64,000 nt of DNA from NCBI GenBank assembly GCA_020846145.1, contig JADLEL010000049.1, positions 29,642 through 93,641 on the forward strand, in the 5' to 3' direction. The stretch is from Pirellulales bacterium. GTDB taxonomy: Bacteria > Planctomycetota > Planctomycetia > Pirellulales > Thermoguttaceae. Position numbers and translations under genes: made by a program. The notes under the pieces were generated by a model that was not told the DNA's origin, did not search any database, and saw only the letters and a program-made list of their open reading frames with translations. Below are positions 17,873 through 28,186 of this stretch, one piece after another (the stretch's first letter is position 1; each line of letters starts with the position of its first letter).

Positions 17873-17922
17873 GTAGGTTATGCTTTAGCATCACGCCTGC
17901 GTTATGCTAAAGCATAACCTAC
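17873..17922. repeat. REPIN-like inverted pair, GTAGGTTATGC...GCATAACCTAC
   Basis: A GTAG foot followed by a hairpin arm GTTATGCTTTAGCAT, with its inverted copy ending in CTAC. This is the REP layout (tetranucleotide foot plus palindrome). Confidence 0.75.
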
Positions 17923-18030
17923 CTTCTGCGTATGAGGGGATGGATTCTCGCCGGCATCGTCTTGAGCAACTAGTCTGACGAGGTTATAATGGCGTTTTCA
18001 TAATTACCTGCGTTTTGGATGGACCGGTTT

Positions 18031-18314
18031 GTCGAGTCCCGAAGGGGACGATAGTGATTAGCCGGGGGCGTAAGCCCCTGGAAGACGGTTCGCAACGCCA
18101 ACAAAGCCCCCAAGGGGCGACAGTCGAGTCCCGAAGGGACGGCGGTGACGCCCAGTTCCGCGTTACTGTCGCCCCGTTGGGGCTGAATAATGTTCGGTGG
18201 TTTCCTCTTCCAGGGGCTTACGCCCCTGGCTAATGGCTATCGTCCCTTCGGGACTCGACCTGCCGGCGACTGGCTAATGGCTATCGTCCCTTCGGGACTC
18301 GACCCGCCGGCGAC
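18031..18314. repeat. Cluster of 'GTCGAGTCCCGAAGGG / GGGGCGTAAGCCCCTGG' repeats
   Basis: At least four partly inverted copies of GTCGAGTCCCGAAGGGAC, two copies of GGGGC(G)TAAGCCCCTGG and one GCCCC-TTGGGGC pair. A tandem direct duplication (GGCTAATGGCTATCGTCCC) is at its right end. Typical dispersed planctomycete palindromes. Confidence 0.75.
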
Positions 18315-18363
18315 TTTGTCCCAAATGCAGGCCAATATCCTCTAACCTCGATGGGATTGAACA

Positions 18364-19434
18364 GTGAGCACGAATCAGAAATTGCGGGTGGCGGTGGTCG
18401 GCGGCGACGGAACGGGACCGGAAGTGGCGGCGGAGGGCCTCAAGGTGTTGAAGGCCGCGTGCAAGTTGGAAAACATTGCGCTGGAGACCAAGGATTTCGA
18501 TCTTGGCGGCGAGCGGTATCTAAAGACCGGCGAGATTCTGCCCGAAGCGGTGTTCGAGGAGTTGAAGACCTATCCGGCCATTCTTCTCGGCGCGGTGGGT
18601 CATCCCGACGTCGCGCCCGGCATCTTGGAAAAAGGCTTGCTGCTGGAGCTGCGATTCCGCTTCGACCAGTACATCAATCTGCGGCCGGTGAAATTGTTCG
18701 AGGGCGTCGAGACGCCGCTGGCGGGTCGGGGGCCGAAGGACATCGACTTCGTCGTGGTCCGCGAGAATACCGAGGACATGTACGTGGGCATGGGCGGATT
18801 CCTCAAGAAGGGCACGCCCGACGAGGTGGCCACGCAATTGGCCGTCTATACCCGCAAGGGCTGCGAACGCTGCATTCGCTGGGCTTTCGAATATACGCGC
18901 AAGCGGAACCGGAAGAAAATGCTCACGCTCGTGGCCAAGACCAACGTGCTTACCTTCGGGCACGACCTGTGGTGGCGGACGTTCAACGAAGTGGCGCGGG
19001 ATTATCCTGACGTCAAGACCGATTACAACCACGTCGATGCCTGCTGCATGTGGATGGTGAAGAATCCGGAGTATTTCGACGTGATCGTAACCACCAACAT
19101 GTTCGGCGACATCATCACCGACCTGGCGGGCATCCTGCAGGGCGGGATGGGCGTGGCGGCGGGCGGGAACATCAATCCCGAACCCGGCGGCGTGAGCATG
19201 TTCGAGCCGATGGGCGGCAGCGCGCCGAAGTACACCGGCAAAAACGTCATCAACCCGATCGCCGCGATCAACGCCGCGGGCATGCTCCTGGATCATTGCG
19301 GCCACGCCCAAGCCGCCGCCCGCGTGATGCAGGCCATTCAAACCGTCACCGGCACGAAAATGAAGAGCCAGGCCGCCGGCAAGATGGGCTGCGGCACGAC
19401 CGAAGTGGGCGATTTGGTGTGCGAGGCGCTGTAG
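18364..19434 (+). CDS. Isopropylmalate/isocitrate-type dehydrogenase (probable 3-isopropylmalate dehydrogenase)
   Basis: 356 aa beta-decarboxylating dehydrogenase. The N-terminus '[20 protein letters not shown]' is the family start; '[20 protein letters not shown]' carries the substrate-binding arginines; '[15 protein letters not shown]' and '[11 protein letters not shown]' hold the metal-binding aspartates; '[19 protein letters not shown]' is the NAD-binding loop. These traits place it nearer to LeuB/tartrate-dehydrogenase than to Icd. The GTG start at 18364 lacks a clear Shine-Dalgarno. leuC and leuD are not nearby, so LeuB function is likely but not proven. A palindrome follows the stop. 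Confidence 0.85.
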   Translation: MSTNQKLRVAVVGGDGTGPEVAAEGLKVLKAACKLENIALETKDFDLGGERYLKTGEILPEAVFEELKTYPAILLGAVGHPDVAPGILEKGLLLELRFRFDQYINLRPVKLFEGVETPLAGRGPKDIDFVVVRENTEDMYVGMGGFLKKGTPDEVATQLAVYTRKGCERCIRWAFEYTRKRNRKKMLTLVAKTNVLTFGHDLWWRTFNEVARDYPDVKTDYNHVDACCMWMVKNPEYFDVIVTTNMFGDIITDLAGILQGGMGVAAGGNINPEPGGVSMFEPMGGSAPKYTGKNVINPIAAINAAGMLLDHCGHAQAAARVMQAIQTVTGTKMKSQAAGKMGCGTTEVGDLVCEAL

Positions 19435-19463
19435 GGAATTTCCGGTAAGGGATTGCCGAATCG

Positions 19464-19490
19464 TTTAGCCCCCGCTTCCGCGCGGGGGCT
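19464..19490. repeat. Palindrome TTTAGCCCCCGC...GCGGGGGCT (family D), single copy
   Basis: Single hairpin 30 bases after the dehydrogenase stop. The same unit occurs as an inverted pair at 42994-43077 and inside the FHA gene at 47392-47418. It may act as a 3' transcript stabiliser, but there is no T-run. Confidence 0.7.
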
Positions 19491-19496
19491 ATGTGT

Positions 19497-19650
19497 CAGT
19501 GCCATGCCCACGCTTGTCGTGGGCATGTTGCATTTTCGCCTACTCCCCACATGCCCACGACAAGCGTGGGCATGGCACCCGGCTGGTCGTGGGCATGTTC
19601 AGAGCGCATGAAAACGCGCCATGCCCACGACAAGCGTGGGCATGGCACCC
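19497..19650. repeat. Palindrome cluster GTGCCATGCCCACG/CGTGGGCATGGCAC
   Basis: Three full hairpins (19503-19527, 19550-19574, 19620-19644) plus one partial copy of CATGCCCACGCTTGTCGTGG. A clean two-hairpin unit is at 36616-36700. It sits between convergent genes. Confidence 0.8.
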
Positions 19651-19671
19651 GGCATAATCGATTCCTCTCGC

Positions 19672-20790
19672 TTACTTTTCTTCCCGATTCTCCGATTTTT
19701 CCAACTTGTCCGGCAGCACGAGGATGGCGCGGAGGGTATCGAGCAGCAAGTAGATGGAGAGGAAAATCAAATAGGCGACCAAGGGTAGGGCGGCGGCAGT
19801 TACCAAGGCGGTGATGGCGAAGGAAGCGATCCTCGCGGCTATAAGCGGATTGGTGGTGAATAATTCGATGCCGGCGTCGAGCAGCATCAAACTCCCGGCA
19901 ATGGCGATAATGCCAAAAACGACCGAGACGAGCTTCAATTGTGATTTGACGAGAAACGATATCAATCCAAGGGCTTCTTCGCCGGCTCGCTGCTCGGATA
20001 CGATATTCACATGGATGGTGCTTGGATTCAAGGCGATGAAGGCGAGGTATTGACTAATGATAAAACTCGCAAGACCGGTAATGATCCACCAGGCTTCTTT
20101 CGCGGGAATGCCGGCAGCCAGAGAACCGAGGAGGGCAGTTGCGCCGATAACGATGTTGAACAGCGCGAAACAATCCAAAAAAACCGTGGAACTGAGGGTG
20201 GCGCTCGTGTTGCGGTTGAGCCGTTCGGAAGCTTCGCAGAACCGGCTGCCGATATATTGCAGCACGGCGAGGACCAGAAAGGATATGATTCCAATGAGGA
20301 TATTAACATATTCGTGGGTCTTCATCGCCAGGAGCAGCCAAAACAGCAAGGTCAATCCCATCGCCGCATAAAGCCCGAATTTGCCGACAGTCACAAGCCG
20401 TCGGGTCGTCGATTCGACGAACGAGGCGGTGAACTGGGAGCGGACGAAGTCCAACAGCAGGTCGAACAGGTGTTTCGAGGGCTGGGGGATTTTTTGGGCT
20501 TGCGGCGCGGCCGTTGCGAAAGCGGCGGGAGCGGCCGCGGCGGCGGCGGGCGGCATGGGAACCGGCTCGGCGAGTTTCGGCGGGGCGCCGGCAGATTGCC
20601 CCGCGGATTTGATTTCTTCCTCGAACAGTCCGCGGACATTCCGCGCGATCGTCCATTCGGCCATGCCTTCGCGCCAGACGAGGTCGCCTGGCTCAAGTTC
20701 GCCGGCGGTGGCCATTCGCTTGAGTTCCACCGAATTGACCGGGCCGGAATGTTTATCGCCTTTCGCGTAGAACCACTCAATGGGATTCAT
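19672..20790 (-). CDS. Membrane protein with N-terminal GYF_2 domain
   Basis: 372 aa. Residues 1-58 ('EWFYAKGDKHSGPVNSVELK', 'LVWREGMAEW') are the GYF_2/DUF4339 domain, which binds short peptides. A Pro/Ala-rich linker to about residue 110 follows, then about five or six hydrophobic segments (for example 'LYAAMGLTLLFWLLLA' and 'YVNILIGIISFLVLAVLQYI'). The architecture is common in planctomycetes and function is unknown. The N-terminus is probably cytoplasmic. A GAGGA sits about 8 bases before the ATG. It is divergent from mscL. Confidence 0.78.
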   Translation of the reverse strand: MNPIEWFYAKGDKHSGPVNSVELKRMATAGELEPGDLVWREGMAEWTIARNVRGLFEEEIKSAGQSAGAPPKLAEPVPMPPAAAAAAPAAFATAAPQAQKIPQPSKHLFDLLLDFVRSQFTASFVESTTRRLVTVGKFGLYAAMGLTLLFWLLLAMKTHEYVNILIGIISFLVLAVLQYIGSRFCEASERLNRNTSATLSSTVFLDCFALFNIVIGATALLGSLAAGIPAKEAWWIITGLASFIISQYLAFIALNPSTIHVNIVSEQRAGEEALGLISFLVKSQLKLVSVVFGIIAIAGSLMLLDAGIELFTTNPLIAARIASFAITALVTAAALPLVAYLIFLSIYLLLDTLRAILVLPDKLEKSENREEK

Positions 20791-21135
20791 GGGGAGGTCC
20801 TCGACCGTTGAAATGCCCTATATTGCCTGAAATTCCATCTTTATCATCTTCGATAAACTGAAGTTTCGCAAGGGAGGGGAAAAGATCGACCGTGTAATTA
20901 TACGACATAATCCAAAATGGGGGAGATGGTCTGGGGGAAATAAATGTCGATAAAGCATGCCGCGGCACGGTTTTGTAAAGAGATCGTCGGGGAAAAGACT
21001 TTTTTTCAGTTGTGCCGGTTTTCTGAATTTTCTGCGGCGGGACTCTCTCCCTACCTAGAACGCCGGAAAGGGACTATGTTATCCGATGGCGTTTCGACTT
21101 TTTTGCGATCATTTTCGATTCGAAGGAGCTTGAAA
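20791..21135. other. Divergent spacer between the GYF gene and mscL
   Basis: AT-rich, no repeats recognised and no supported ORF. It must hold both promoters; none is unambiguous. Confidence 0.5.
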
Positions 21136-21531
21136 ATGGGCATGTTGAAGGAATTTCGCGATTTTGCGATGCGGGGCAACGTGGTCGATCTGGCCGTGGG
21201 CATTATTATCGGGGGCGCTTTTGGCAAGATCGTCAGTTCGTTGGTCAACGACGTCATCATGCCGCCGATCGGAATGCTTTTGGGGAAAATGGATTTTTCG
21301 AGCATGGTGATCGAGCTTAACGAAAAGACCTCGATCAAGTATGGCGCGTTCATCAACAACGCGATCGATTTCGTGATCGTGGCCTTCGTGATCTTTCTGG
21401 TGATCAAGCAGATCAACCGTTTGCGAAAAGAGCCGCCGAAGGAGCCGACGGAGAAGGATTGCCCGAAGTGCTTTTCGCACATTCCGATCAAGGCCACGCG
21501 CTGTCCGCATTGCACGTCGGAAGTGGCGTAG
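21136..21531 (+). CDS. mscL: Large-conductance mechanosensitive channel MscL
   Basis: 131 aa. The channel opens on membrane tension during osmotic downshift. '[20 protein letters not shown]' is the invariant N-terminal helix and first membrane segment; '[20 protein letters not shown]' is the second. The C-terminal cytoplasmic helix is replaced or extended by a zinc ribbon (C-P-K-C near 113 and C-P-H-C near 126), seen in some planctomycete MscLs. ATG 21136 is chosen over an upstream frame because AAGGAG lies 7 bases before it and MscL begins there. The stop is 9 bases before the MgtE-like gene, suggesting co-transcription. Confidence 0.92.
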   Translation: MGMLKEFRDFAMRGNVVDLAVGIIIGGAFGKIVSSLVNDVIMPPIGMLLGKMDFSSMVIELNEKTSIKYGAFINNAIDFVIVAFVIFLVIKQINRLRKEPPKEPTEKDCPKCFSHIPIKATRCPHCTSEVA

Positions 21532-21540
21532 GATCGAATT

Positions 21541-22530
21541 ATGCCGGTACAAGCACAACAACATTTGAGCGATCCGATCGTTCGTCATTTGCGAAAGGAT
21601 TTCGCGCGGGTGTCGGTGGGGCAAACGGTGGGCGAGGCGCTGGCGCAAATTCGCCGCGAGCCGCCGGAAGGGCGGATCATTTATTTTTACGCGGTCGATG
21701 GCGAAGGCCGCCTGCAGGGCGTATTGCCCACGCGGCGGTTGCTATTGAGTCCGCTGGAAACGCCGGTAACGGAGATCATGGTCCGCGAAGTGATCGGCAT
21801 TCCGCCAAACGCGACGGTGCTGGACGCCTGCGAGTTTTTCATCATGCACCGCCTGCTGGCGTTTCCGGTGATCGACGAAGATCGGCGGATAATGGGCGTG
21901 GTCGATGTGGAGCTTTACACCGCCGAGTTGGGCGATATCGAGCGCAGCGAGCGCTACGACGATCTGTTTCAGCTCATCGGCGTGCATTTGAGCGGGGCTT
22001 TGCAAAGTTCGCCGTTTCTGGCCTTCCGGCGGCGTTTTCCTTGGCTTCTATGCAATATCTTCGGCGGTTTGGCGGCGGCGTTTTTGGCGGGCGTATTCGA
22101 GCGGGAGCTTAAATTGGCGGCGGCGCTGGCGATGTTCATTCCGGTGGTGCTGGCGCTTTCCGAAAGCGTGAGCATTCAGTCGGTGAGCCTCACGCTGCAA
22201 TATCTTCGGGGCCGTCCGCCCACCGTGAAGACGCTGCTCGCGAAAATCGGCCACGAGATGGGCACGGGCATATTTCTCGGCTGCGCGAGCGCGATTTGCG
22301 TGGCGGCGGCGGCCTTTCTTTGGCTGGGAGAGGGCAGGCTTGCGGTCTGCCTGCTGGGGGGCATTTCCGGGGGCGTGGTTTGTTCGGCCGGCTTCGGCGT
22401 GGGTTTGCCGATGCTGTTGCGGATCGTGAAGCGCGATCCCCACGTCGCTTCCGGCCCGATGGCGCTGGCCGCCGCCGATCTGGCGACGCTGCTTTTCTAT
22501 TTTTCGCTCGCGCGGTGGATGTGGGGCTAG
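21541..22530 (+). CDS. MgtE-like magnesium/divalent cation transporter lacking the MgtE N-domain
   Basis: 329 aa. Residues about 10-130 form two CBS motifs ('VGEALAQIRREPP...GRLQGVLPTRRLL' and 'ATVLDACEFFIMHRLLAFPV'). The rest is the MgtE membrane domain with about five segments, including the 'ALSESVSIQSVSLTLQYL' and 'RDPHVASGPMALAAADL' motifs that line the pore. The superhelical N-domain (about 120 residues), which in MgtE senses cytoplasmic magnesium together with CBS, is absent. It is 9 bases behind mscL and probably in the same operon, suggesting an ion/osmotic homeostasis pair. Confidence 0.82.
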   Translation: MPVQAQQHLSDPIVRHLRKDFARVSVGQTVGEALAQIRREPPEGRIIYFYAVDGEGRLQGVLPTRRLLLSPLETPVTEIMVREVIGIPPNATVLDACEFFIMHRLLAFPVIDEDRRIMGVVDVELYTAELGDIERSERYDDLFQLIGVHLSGALQSSPFLAFRRRFPWLLCNIFGGLAAAFLAGVFERELKLAAALAMFIPVVLALSESVSIQSVSLTLQYLRGRPPTVKTLLAKIGHEMGTGIFLGCASAICVAAAAFLWLGEGRLAVCLLGGISGGVVCSAGFGVGLPMLLRIVKRDPHVASGPMALAAADLATLLFYFSLARWMWG

Positions 22531-23513
22531 GATCGGACGCGGGACCTTGTTTTCGAGCGGCGAACCTCGCCAAAAGCGAACGCGCGCGAAACGATTTTCA
22601 ACATCCCCCCTAGCGTGAATCGCCTACCGATGGCGGCGGTCGGTTCTTCAGTGATTTTCGCCATATTTCGCACCCCGCTATCGTGGCATGAGGAGTTGCC
22701 TGGTTGCCAGTTTCAGTCGATACAACGCACATTTCCTTTTGCGCCAATTGACACTTAAAACGATAACTATTACAATTAGCGGACAGGCACGGATCGCGTG
22801 GCGTCCGATTGTGCTTGCACTCATCCGAAACGACTTGTTTGATTTTCACAATACGAGAGAGGGGGGTGCCTGGTCTTCAAGTTGGACTTCCAATTGGCAA
22901 AGGGATCGACGACCCCGAGAGTAGTATTTCGTAATGATGCGTCATCGGCTGTCGCAAAATCAGGGTATTTTATGTATTGCCTAGCGGCAAATTGCGATTA
23001 GCATGAGGAGTGCGGTATCATTGCGATTGAGATTAGCGCGAAATTGCATTTACTTTTCACCTCGTTAAGGATTTTTCGGCTCTTCCGTTTTTCGGTGCAA
23101 ACCACGGTAAATTATAAGCGTTCACGCTCCGGTCGTTCACGCGGCGCGAGGGGGGACAGTCCCATTTTCGCGGCGATTAAACGCCTTTAGAGCGCCATAA
23201 TCTTTTGCGCCGCGAAAATCGGGACAGTCCCCCGCGAACGGTTACCCATAAATCAACGACCGTGCGAGACACTACACTCGCTATTTTGCTTCCAGGATTT
23301 TTCCTCGCGAGAGCAGAATCGCGTTGCGTCGAGAGTTGTTTTTCCCGGAAATAATTCCCGGCATTTACGCGGCATTCGTCTCTTTCGGCTGGAAGGATGT
23401 CCTGGACGTTTGTCGGCAGCGACGGGGCATTGGCACGGGGCGCGGAAGCGGAGATCGCGTTCGTTTGCGCGCGCCTGGTTTTTTATCCACAACTACATGA
23501 AGGGAGCTAAAGC
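22531..23513. other. Long spacer upstream of the first PEP-CTERM gene
   Basis: No supported gene. It contains the internally deleted element A at 23114-23245; the rest is AT-richer unique sequence. It must include the promoter of the giant gene. Confidence 0.5.
23114..23245 (+). mobile_element. Element A, internally deleted copy
   Basis: Has the left end (ATAAGCGTTCACGC) and the right half with GGGACAGTCCC arms and end GCGAACGGTTAC, but lacks about 70 internal bases. No target duplication is seen. Confidence 0.8.
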
Positions 23514-26500
23514 ATGCGTCGAATTCTTCAGAGCCTGTTCATTTTTTCGGCGGCGTGCGCCATTGCCGCGGCGCCGCTGCGAGCCGCAAACATCGAGTGG
23601 ACCAACGGCAGCGCCGATCAGTGGTTCACCACCGCCGGAAATTGGAGCGCCGCGTTCACCTCCGCCGATTCTTTCCGCGTGAACTTGAGCGATCCCGCCA
23701 ATTTCGCCAACATCGACGCGGCGCACGTCATGGACGCGGGCGAACTTTTCATCGGCAATGCCGCGTCCGGCAAAGTCGTCATGGCCGGCGGCACGATGAA
23801 CGTCAATACGACGTTTCGCATCGCCACCGGCGCCTTCGACAGCAGCCTGATCATGACCGACGGCACGATCAACAAGGCCGCGGGCGGCAACAGCGTCCGC
23901 GTCGGCAACAACAACGGCGGCACCGGCCGTTTGACGATGAGCGGCAATTCCGTGCTCAGCGTTCCCGGCTCCAATATGCTCTTCGCCTATACCACCACGA
24001 ACTATAGCGGCTGCAAGGCGTATTTGGAGATGTCCGGTAACGCCAAGATCGACAGCGGAAGCGCCGCCGGCGACACGTACCTCCGCTTCGGCGCGCGAGG
24101 CACCGCCGAGGTGAACATGAACATGAGCCTCGGCGACCCGGGCACCGCCAGGATCACCCATTACGGCCCCTTTTGGTTCGGCGACAGCGACGTCGCGGGA
24201 GGCGCCGGCGGCAAAGCCACGCTCAACATGGGCGGAAACGCCATCGTCGAGCAAAGCAACGGCGACATCAACGTGGGCCGCTACGCCGACAGCCTCGGCA
24301 CGATTAACATGAGCGGCGCATCCCAATTGATCATGCACGGCTGGACCCTCATTCTGGGCGATAACTGGTACGATAACGGCACCGCCAATACGAAGGGCAC
24401 CGGGAATATGACCATGCTCGGCACTTCTTCGTATTTCAACGACACCGGAGACATCCGAATCGGAGATCAACCCGGCGGCTATACCGGCGCGGTGCAAACT
24501 GCCCAAGGTTCCTTGACCATGGGCTCGGCCGGCGGCGGCGATAATCCCACGGTTACGCTCGGCGGCGTGCTTTGGATCGGTTCGGGGGGCAAAGGCGAGA
24601 TGACGATGTACGGCGGCTCGTTTTCCGCCGCCGGCGGCGTCGAAATCGGCTCCGGCCTGCAAGGCGCCGGCGGCAACGGCGCGCTCACCATGTTCGGCGG
24701 CACGTTCTCGTCTCCCGGCTGGATCAGCGTTCCGAACGGCGGCAACGGCGCGAACGGACTCGGCAGCGGGACCGTAACCATCAACGACGGCTTGGTTGAC
24801 CATTCGACCGCCACGGGGCCGATCTACATCGGCCGCTTGGGCGGAGCCGGCGGACTCTGGACGCAAAACGGCGGTCAAACGACCGATAGCTGGGGAACCC
24901 TCTTGGGCGATGCTTCCCGAAGGGGCGACATGGATACCTTCTCCACCGGGACGCTGACCTTGAACGGCGGCACCTACGCCACTCCCTTCATCAGTTCCAG
25001 TCCGTATCAGGACCAAGTGCAAGGGAAAACCGGCGCCGCGGGCGTCATCAACCTCAACGGCGGCACCCTCGAGGCCATGGCGGACAGCGGCGATTTCGTC
25101 AACAATTCCGCGGGCGGCTTCGGTCAATCAATGACCATCAACGTAACCAAGAACGGGACCAGCGGTCTCGGCGCGGTGATCGACACCGCCGATATAGGGG
25201 GCACCGGCCACGTCATCCGCGTGAACCTGCCCTTGCAGCATTCCGGGGCGGGAACGGACGGCGGATTGCAGAAGTTAGGCGCCGGAACTTTAATTCTCAA
25301 CGCCGTAAGTTCCATGAACGGACCGATTGCGGTCGATCAGGGGACGTTGAAAATCACCCGCACCGCCTCGGTGGCGACGAAGGACGTTACGGTAGCCGCG
25401 GGCGCGAAGCTCGACGTCGGCGACCCGCCCTTCGGCACGCTCGACAACTTGAATTTGGCGGTCGGCTCGACGTTGGGTCTTGCGCTGACCCCCTCGGCGC
25501 TCACACCGCAAGCGATAAACCTCTCGGCGGCGGCCACGATGCCCAACTCGACCGGCATCAACTACGATATCAATGCCGAAGGGCTTACCTTGGACACGGC
25601 GAATCCCTACGTCGTGATCGCCGGCGCCGCCGTGCCCGCGGGCGTATCCGGCGCCGTCACGACGAACATGCGCGCCTACTCGGCGACCGCGACCGTGAAC
25701 GCCGGCGTGGACGTGGAAATCAGCGTCAGTTCGACCGGCGTCGCGGCCAAGAACCTCTTTTTCAATGGGGCCGGCGCGCTTTGGGATCTAAAAACCACCG
25801 CCGATTGGGATAGCCTCCCCGGCCCGGTCGTCGAGACCTTTTGGAATCTCGACAGCGTCAACTTCGACGATACCTACGTGGCGTTCGGACCCGGCGGGAA
25901 AACCGTTACGCTCGCCGGTTCGTTGCATCCCGCCGCCGTGAATATCGTCGCCGCCGATCCGACCGAATCCTGGATACTCGAGGGATCCGGCGGCATCACG
26001 GGCGTCGGCACGACGATTACGTTATCGGGCAGCGGGAAGGCGTACCTCGATTGCATGGGCGGAATCGATCCCACCGGCACGGTGTTCCTTAACGGCGGCA
26101 ATTTATTGCTCGGCCAAAATGCCGGCCCCGTTACCTTATCGGGCGCGATCAATTTCAACGGCGGCATGATCGGCGCCCAAGGAGGCGATTGGGACGGTTC
26201 CCTCACCTTGACCGGCGCCCTTACCGAAGGCGCTCCCGGTCTGGGAATGCACGTCCGCAGCGAAGGCGGCCGCGTGGTTTTGACGACCACCGCCAATCCC
26301 CTGACCGGCCCGGCGGTGTTCTCCGGCAGCGGCATCACGGTAATTCCCGCGTTGGCCGACGGCGGCGCGCCGAGCACGATTGGCGCTGCGAGCAGCGCGA
26401 GCACGAACCTCGTTCTTTCGGGCGGTCAAATCCACTATACCGGACCGTCGATCGCGATCGACCGTTCCTACATGGTGACTGCGCCCACCGGCTCCGTGAC

Positions 26501-28034
26501 GAGCTATTCGGGAATCAAGGTCGATAATAAACTCACGCTGACGGGGGACGTGGACTCCACGGGCGGTGAATTCTGGAAAACGGGCTTGGGTACGCTGACC
26601 TACGCCAATCCCACCGCGCACGATAACGTTCTATCTTCCCAGTTTCTCGTCGCCGAAGGCCCCGCCGCCATTACCGACGGAAGCTACAGAACGCTGGAAT
26701 GGGCCGACGTCGGCACGCGCGGCGCAAAGGCGTCGCTGGCGATGTCCGGCGACGCCCAGTTGAACGTGGCCACCACTTTGGCCGTAGGAGCGTTTTCCAA
26801 CGGCGTCGGATCGCTCGCCATGTCGGACGATTCCGTCCTCACCACCGGAGATTGGCTCCAAGTGGGCTGGAGGGAGAATTTCGCGACTGGAAAGCTCGAC
26901 ATGAGCGGCAATGCCAAAATAACCACGGGCGGAGCATTCTGGGTCGGCAACTACGCATGGACCGACGGCTCTTCGCCCACGGGCACCGTGACGATGAACG
27001 ATTTTGCCGAGATCGTCGTGAACTCGGAGTCCTTCCTCGGCCGCTGGGGCGGCACGGGGACGTTAAACGTCCACGACCAAGCCACGGTTACCATTCATGG
27101 CTGGTTCGGCGTGGGCGACAACTGGGGCGATGATCCGAATGGCGTAACCGGGACCGGCACGGTTACCATCGACGGCGCAGGCTCCTCCCTCGATTGCGAT
27201 GGCGCGGTGGATTGGACCGCCGATTATCCCGCGCTGCCGATCTTCGGCATCAGCATCGGCGTGGAGGGGGGCAACGGCGTGTGGAATCAAAACGCCGGCA
27301 CGACCACCAACGCCAAAGCGGTTCTCGTCGGCGATACCGATATTTGGGGTTCCCCCAAGCGCGGAAACGGCACGCTGAATTTGAACGGCGGCACTTTCCT
27401 CGCACCGGCGCTTTCGGCCGGCCGCACCATCGCCGGGCAAGAATCGCAGACGATCGCCGCGATCAACTTCAACGGCGGCGTTTTGAAAGCGACGGCTTCC
27501 AGCACCGATTTCATCGGCAACCCCTACAACGCCGCGCTGACGGTCAACGTTCGGGAGGGCGGCATGAAGTTCGATACGAACGGTTTCAACGACACCATCA
27601 CCAAGGCGTTGAACCATGCCGGCACCTCCCCGGACGGCGGTTTGACCAAACAAGGCAGCGGCATTTTGACGTTGACGGGCCCGATCGGCTACGACGGCGC
27701 GACCGTGGTCGAGGCCGGCCGGTTATCGATCGATAACGGTCTGACGACGACCCTGAGCACGGTTTCCGGCGGGGGCGCGTTTTCCGTCGGCAATACGAAT
27801 GCCGCCACGGTGGTGAACGCCGCCTCGATTACGACGAACGAGTTGACGATCGGCGGCGGTTTCTTCGCCGCCGCGTCGGCCGGCAGCTTCCCGGAAGCCG
27901 CAACGGGGGTTCCGGTAGTTTACCACGGCACCAAGTACGGATTGGCCCTCGGAAGCGCCGTGCCCGAACCCGGCACGCTCGTTTTGTTGGCGTTGGCCGG
28001 CTTGGGCGCGGTTCTGGCCTGGCGTCGGAAGTAG
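23514..28034 (+). CDS. Giant secreted PEP-CTERM beta-helix protein 1 (autotransporter-like repeats)
   Basis: 1506 aa. A signal peptide ends near 'APLRAANIEW'. The body is a long parallel beta-helix of short repeats such as 'MSGNAKI', 'GTLTLNGGT' and 'TMFGGTF'. Two autotransporter-associated beta-strand motifs are seen: 'GLQKLGAGTLILN' near residue 584 and 'GLTKQGSGILTLT' near 1377. The C-terminus is a PEP-CTERM signal: VPEPGTLVLLALAGL then WRRK (about 1482-1506), which in exosortase systems targets proteins for processing and surface retention. No exosortase gene is in the window. Likely an extracellular matrix or adhesin-like protein; ligand unknown. GAAGGGAG precedes the ATG. Confidence 0.85.
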   Translation: MRRILQSLFIFSAACAIAAAPLRAANIEWTNGSADQWFTTAGNWSAAFTSADSFRVNLSDPANFANIDAAHVMDAGELFIGNAASGKVVMAGGTMNVNTTFRIATGAFDSSLIMTDGTINKAAGGNSVRVGNNNGGTGRLTMSGNSVLSVPGSNMLFAYTTTNYSGCKAYLEMSGNAKIDSGSAAGDTYLRFGARGTAEVNMNMSLGDPGTARITHYGPFWFGDSDVAGGAGGKATLNMGGNAIVEQSNGDINVGRYADSLGTINMSGASQLIMHGWTLILGDNWYDNGTANTKGTGNMTMLGTSSYFNDTGDIRIGDQPGGYTGAVQTAQGSLTMGSAGGGDNPTVTLGGVLWIGSGGKGEMTMYGGSFSAAGGVEIGSGLQGAGGNGALTMFGGTFSSPGWISVPNGGNGANGLGSGTVTINDGLVDHSTATGPIYIGRLGGAGGLWTQNGGQTTDSWGTLLGDASRRGDMDTFSTGTLTLNGGTYATPFISSSPYQDQVQGKTGAAGVINLNGGTLEAMADSGDFVNNSAGGFGQSMTINVTKNGTSGLGAVIDTADIGGTGHVIRVNLPLQHSGAGTDGGLQKLGAGTLILNAVSSMNGPIAVDQGTLKITRTASVATKDVTVAAGAKLDVGDPPFGTLDNLNLAVGSTLGLALTPSALTPQAINLSAAATMPNSTGINYDINAEGLTLDTANPYVVIAGAAVPAGVSGAVTTNMRAYSATATVNAGVDVEISVSSTGVAAKNLFFNGAGALWDLKTTADWDSLPGPVVETFWNLDSVNFDDTYVAFGPGGKTVTLAGSLHPAAVNIVAADPTESWILEGSGGITGVGTTITLSGSGKAYLDCMGGIDPTGTVFLNGGNLLLGQNAGPVTLSGAINFNGGMIGAQGGDWDGSLTLTGALTEGAPGLGMHVRSEGGRVVLTTTANPLTGPAVFSGSGITVIPALADGGAPSTIGAASSASTNLVLSGGQIHYTGPSIAIDRSYMVTAPTGSVTSYSGIKVDNKLTLTGDVDSTGGEFWKTGLGTLTYANPTAHDNVLSSQFLVAEGPAAITDGSYRTLEWADVGTRGAKASLAMSGDAQLNVATTLAVGAFSNGVGSLAMSDDSVLTTGDWLQVGWRENFATGKLDMSGNAKITTGGAFWVGNYAWTDGSSPTGTVTMNDFAEIVVNSESFLGRWGGTGTLNVHDQATVTIHGWFGVGDNWGDDPNGVTGTGTVTIDGAGSSLDCDGAVDWTADYPALPIFGISIGVEGGNGVWNQNAGTTTNAKAVLVGDTDIWGSPKRGNGTLNLNGGTFLAPALSAGRTIAGQESQTIAAINFNGGVLKATASSTDFIGNPYNAALTVNVREGGMKFDTNGFNDTITKALNHAGTSPDGGLTKQGSGILTLTGPIGYDGATVVEAGRLSIDNGLTTTLSTVSGGGAFSVGNTNAATVVNAASITTNELTIGGGFFAAASAGSFPEAATGVPVVYHGTKYGLALGSAVPEPGTLVLLALAGLGAVLAWRRK

Positions 28035-28112
28035 CGTTGGCGCGAATTCGACGTTTCCCTCTCGCGACCCGCCTTCGGGCAGCGTCGGGAGATATGCGAT
28101 TAAAACCCTCAG

Positions 28113-28148
28113 CCCCCGATTCCTTGCGAGTCGGGGGTTGTTTTTTTA
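28113..28148 (+). terminator. Intrinsic terminator after PEP-CTERM gene 1
   Basis: Stem CCCCCGA/TCGGGGG (28113-28119 with 28131-28137) followed by TTGTTTTTTTAG. The same terminator sequence recurs after gene 2. Confidence 0.8.
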
Positions 28149-28186
28149 GGCGCCCTCGGTTTTTGCGCACCTCTGAAAGATTGAGG

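Larger units (their letters stand above)
17838..18363. other. Spacer of dispersed repeats
   Basis: Holds the GTAGG REPIN at 17873-17922 and the 'GTCGAGTCCCGAAGGG' cluster at 18031-18314. No gene is supported. Confidence 0.6.

Noticed and set aside
23493..25127. 544-codon open frame antisense to PEP-CTERM gene 1
   Set aside because: Lacks a family likeness and its composition (Ala, Gly, His, Asp mirror pattern) is what the reverse strand of a high-GC gene gives. The sense frame has a signal peptide, repeats and PEP-CTERM.
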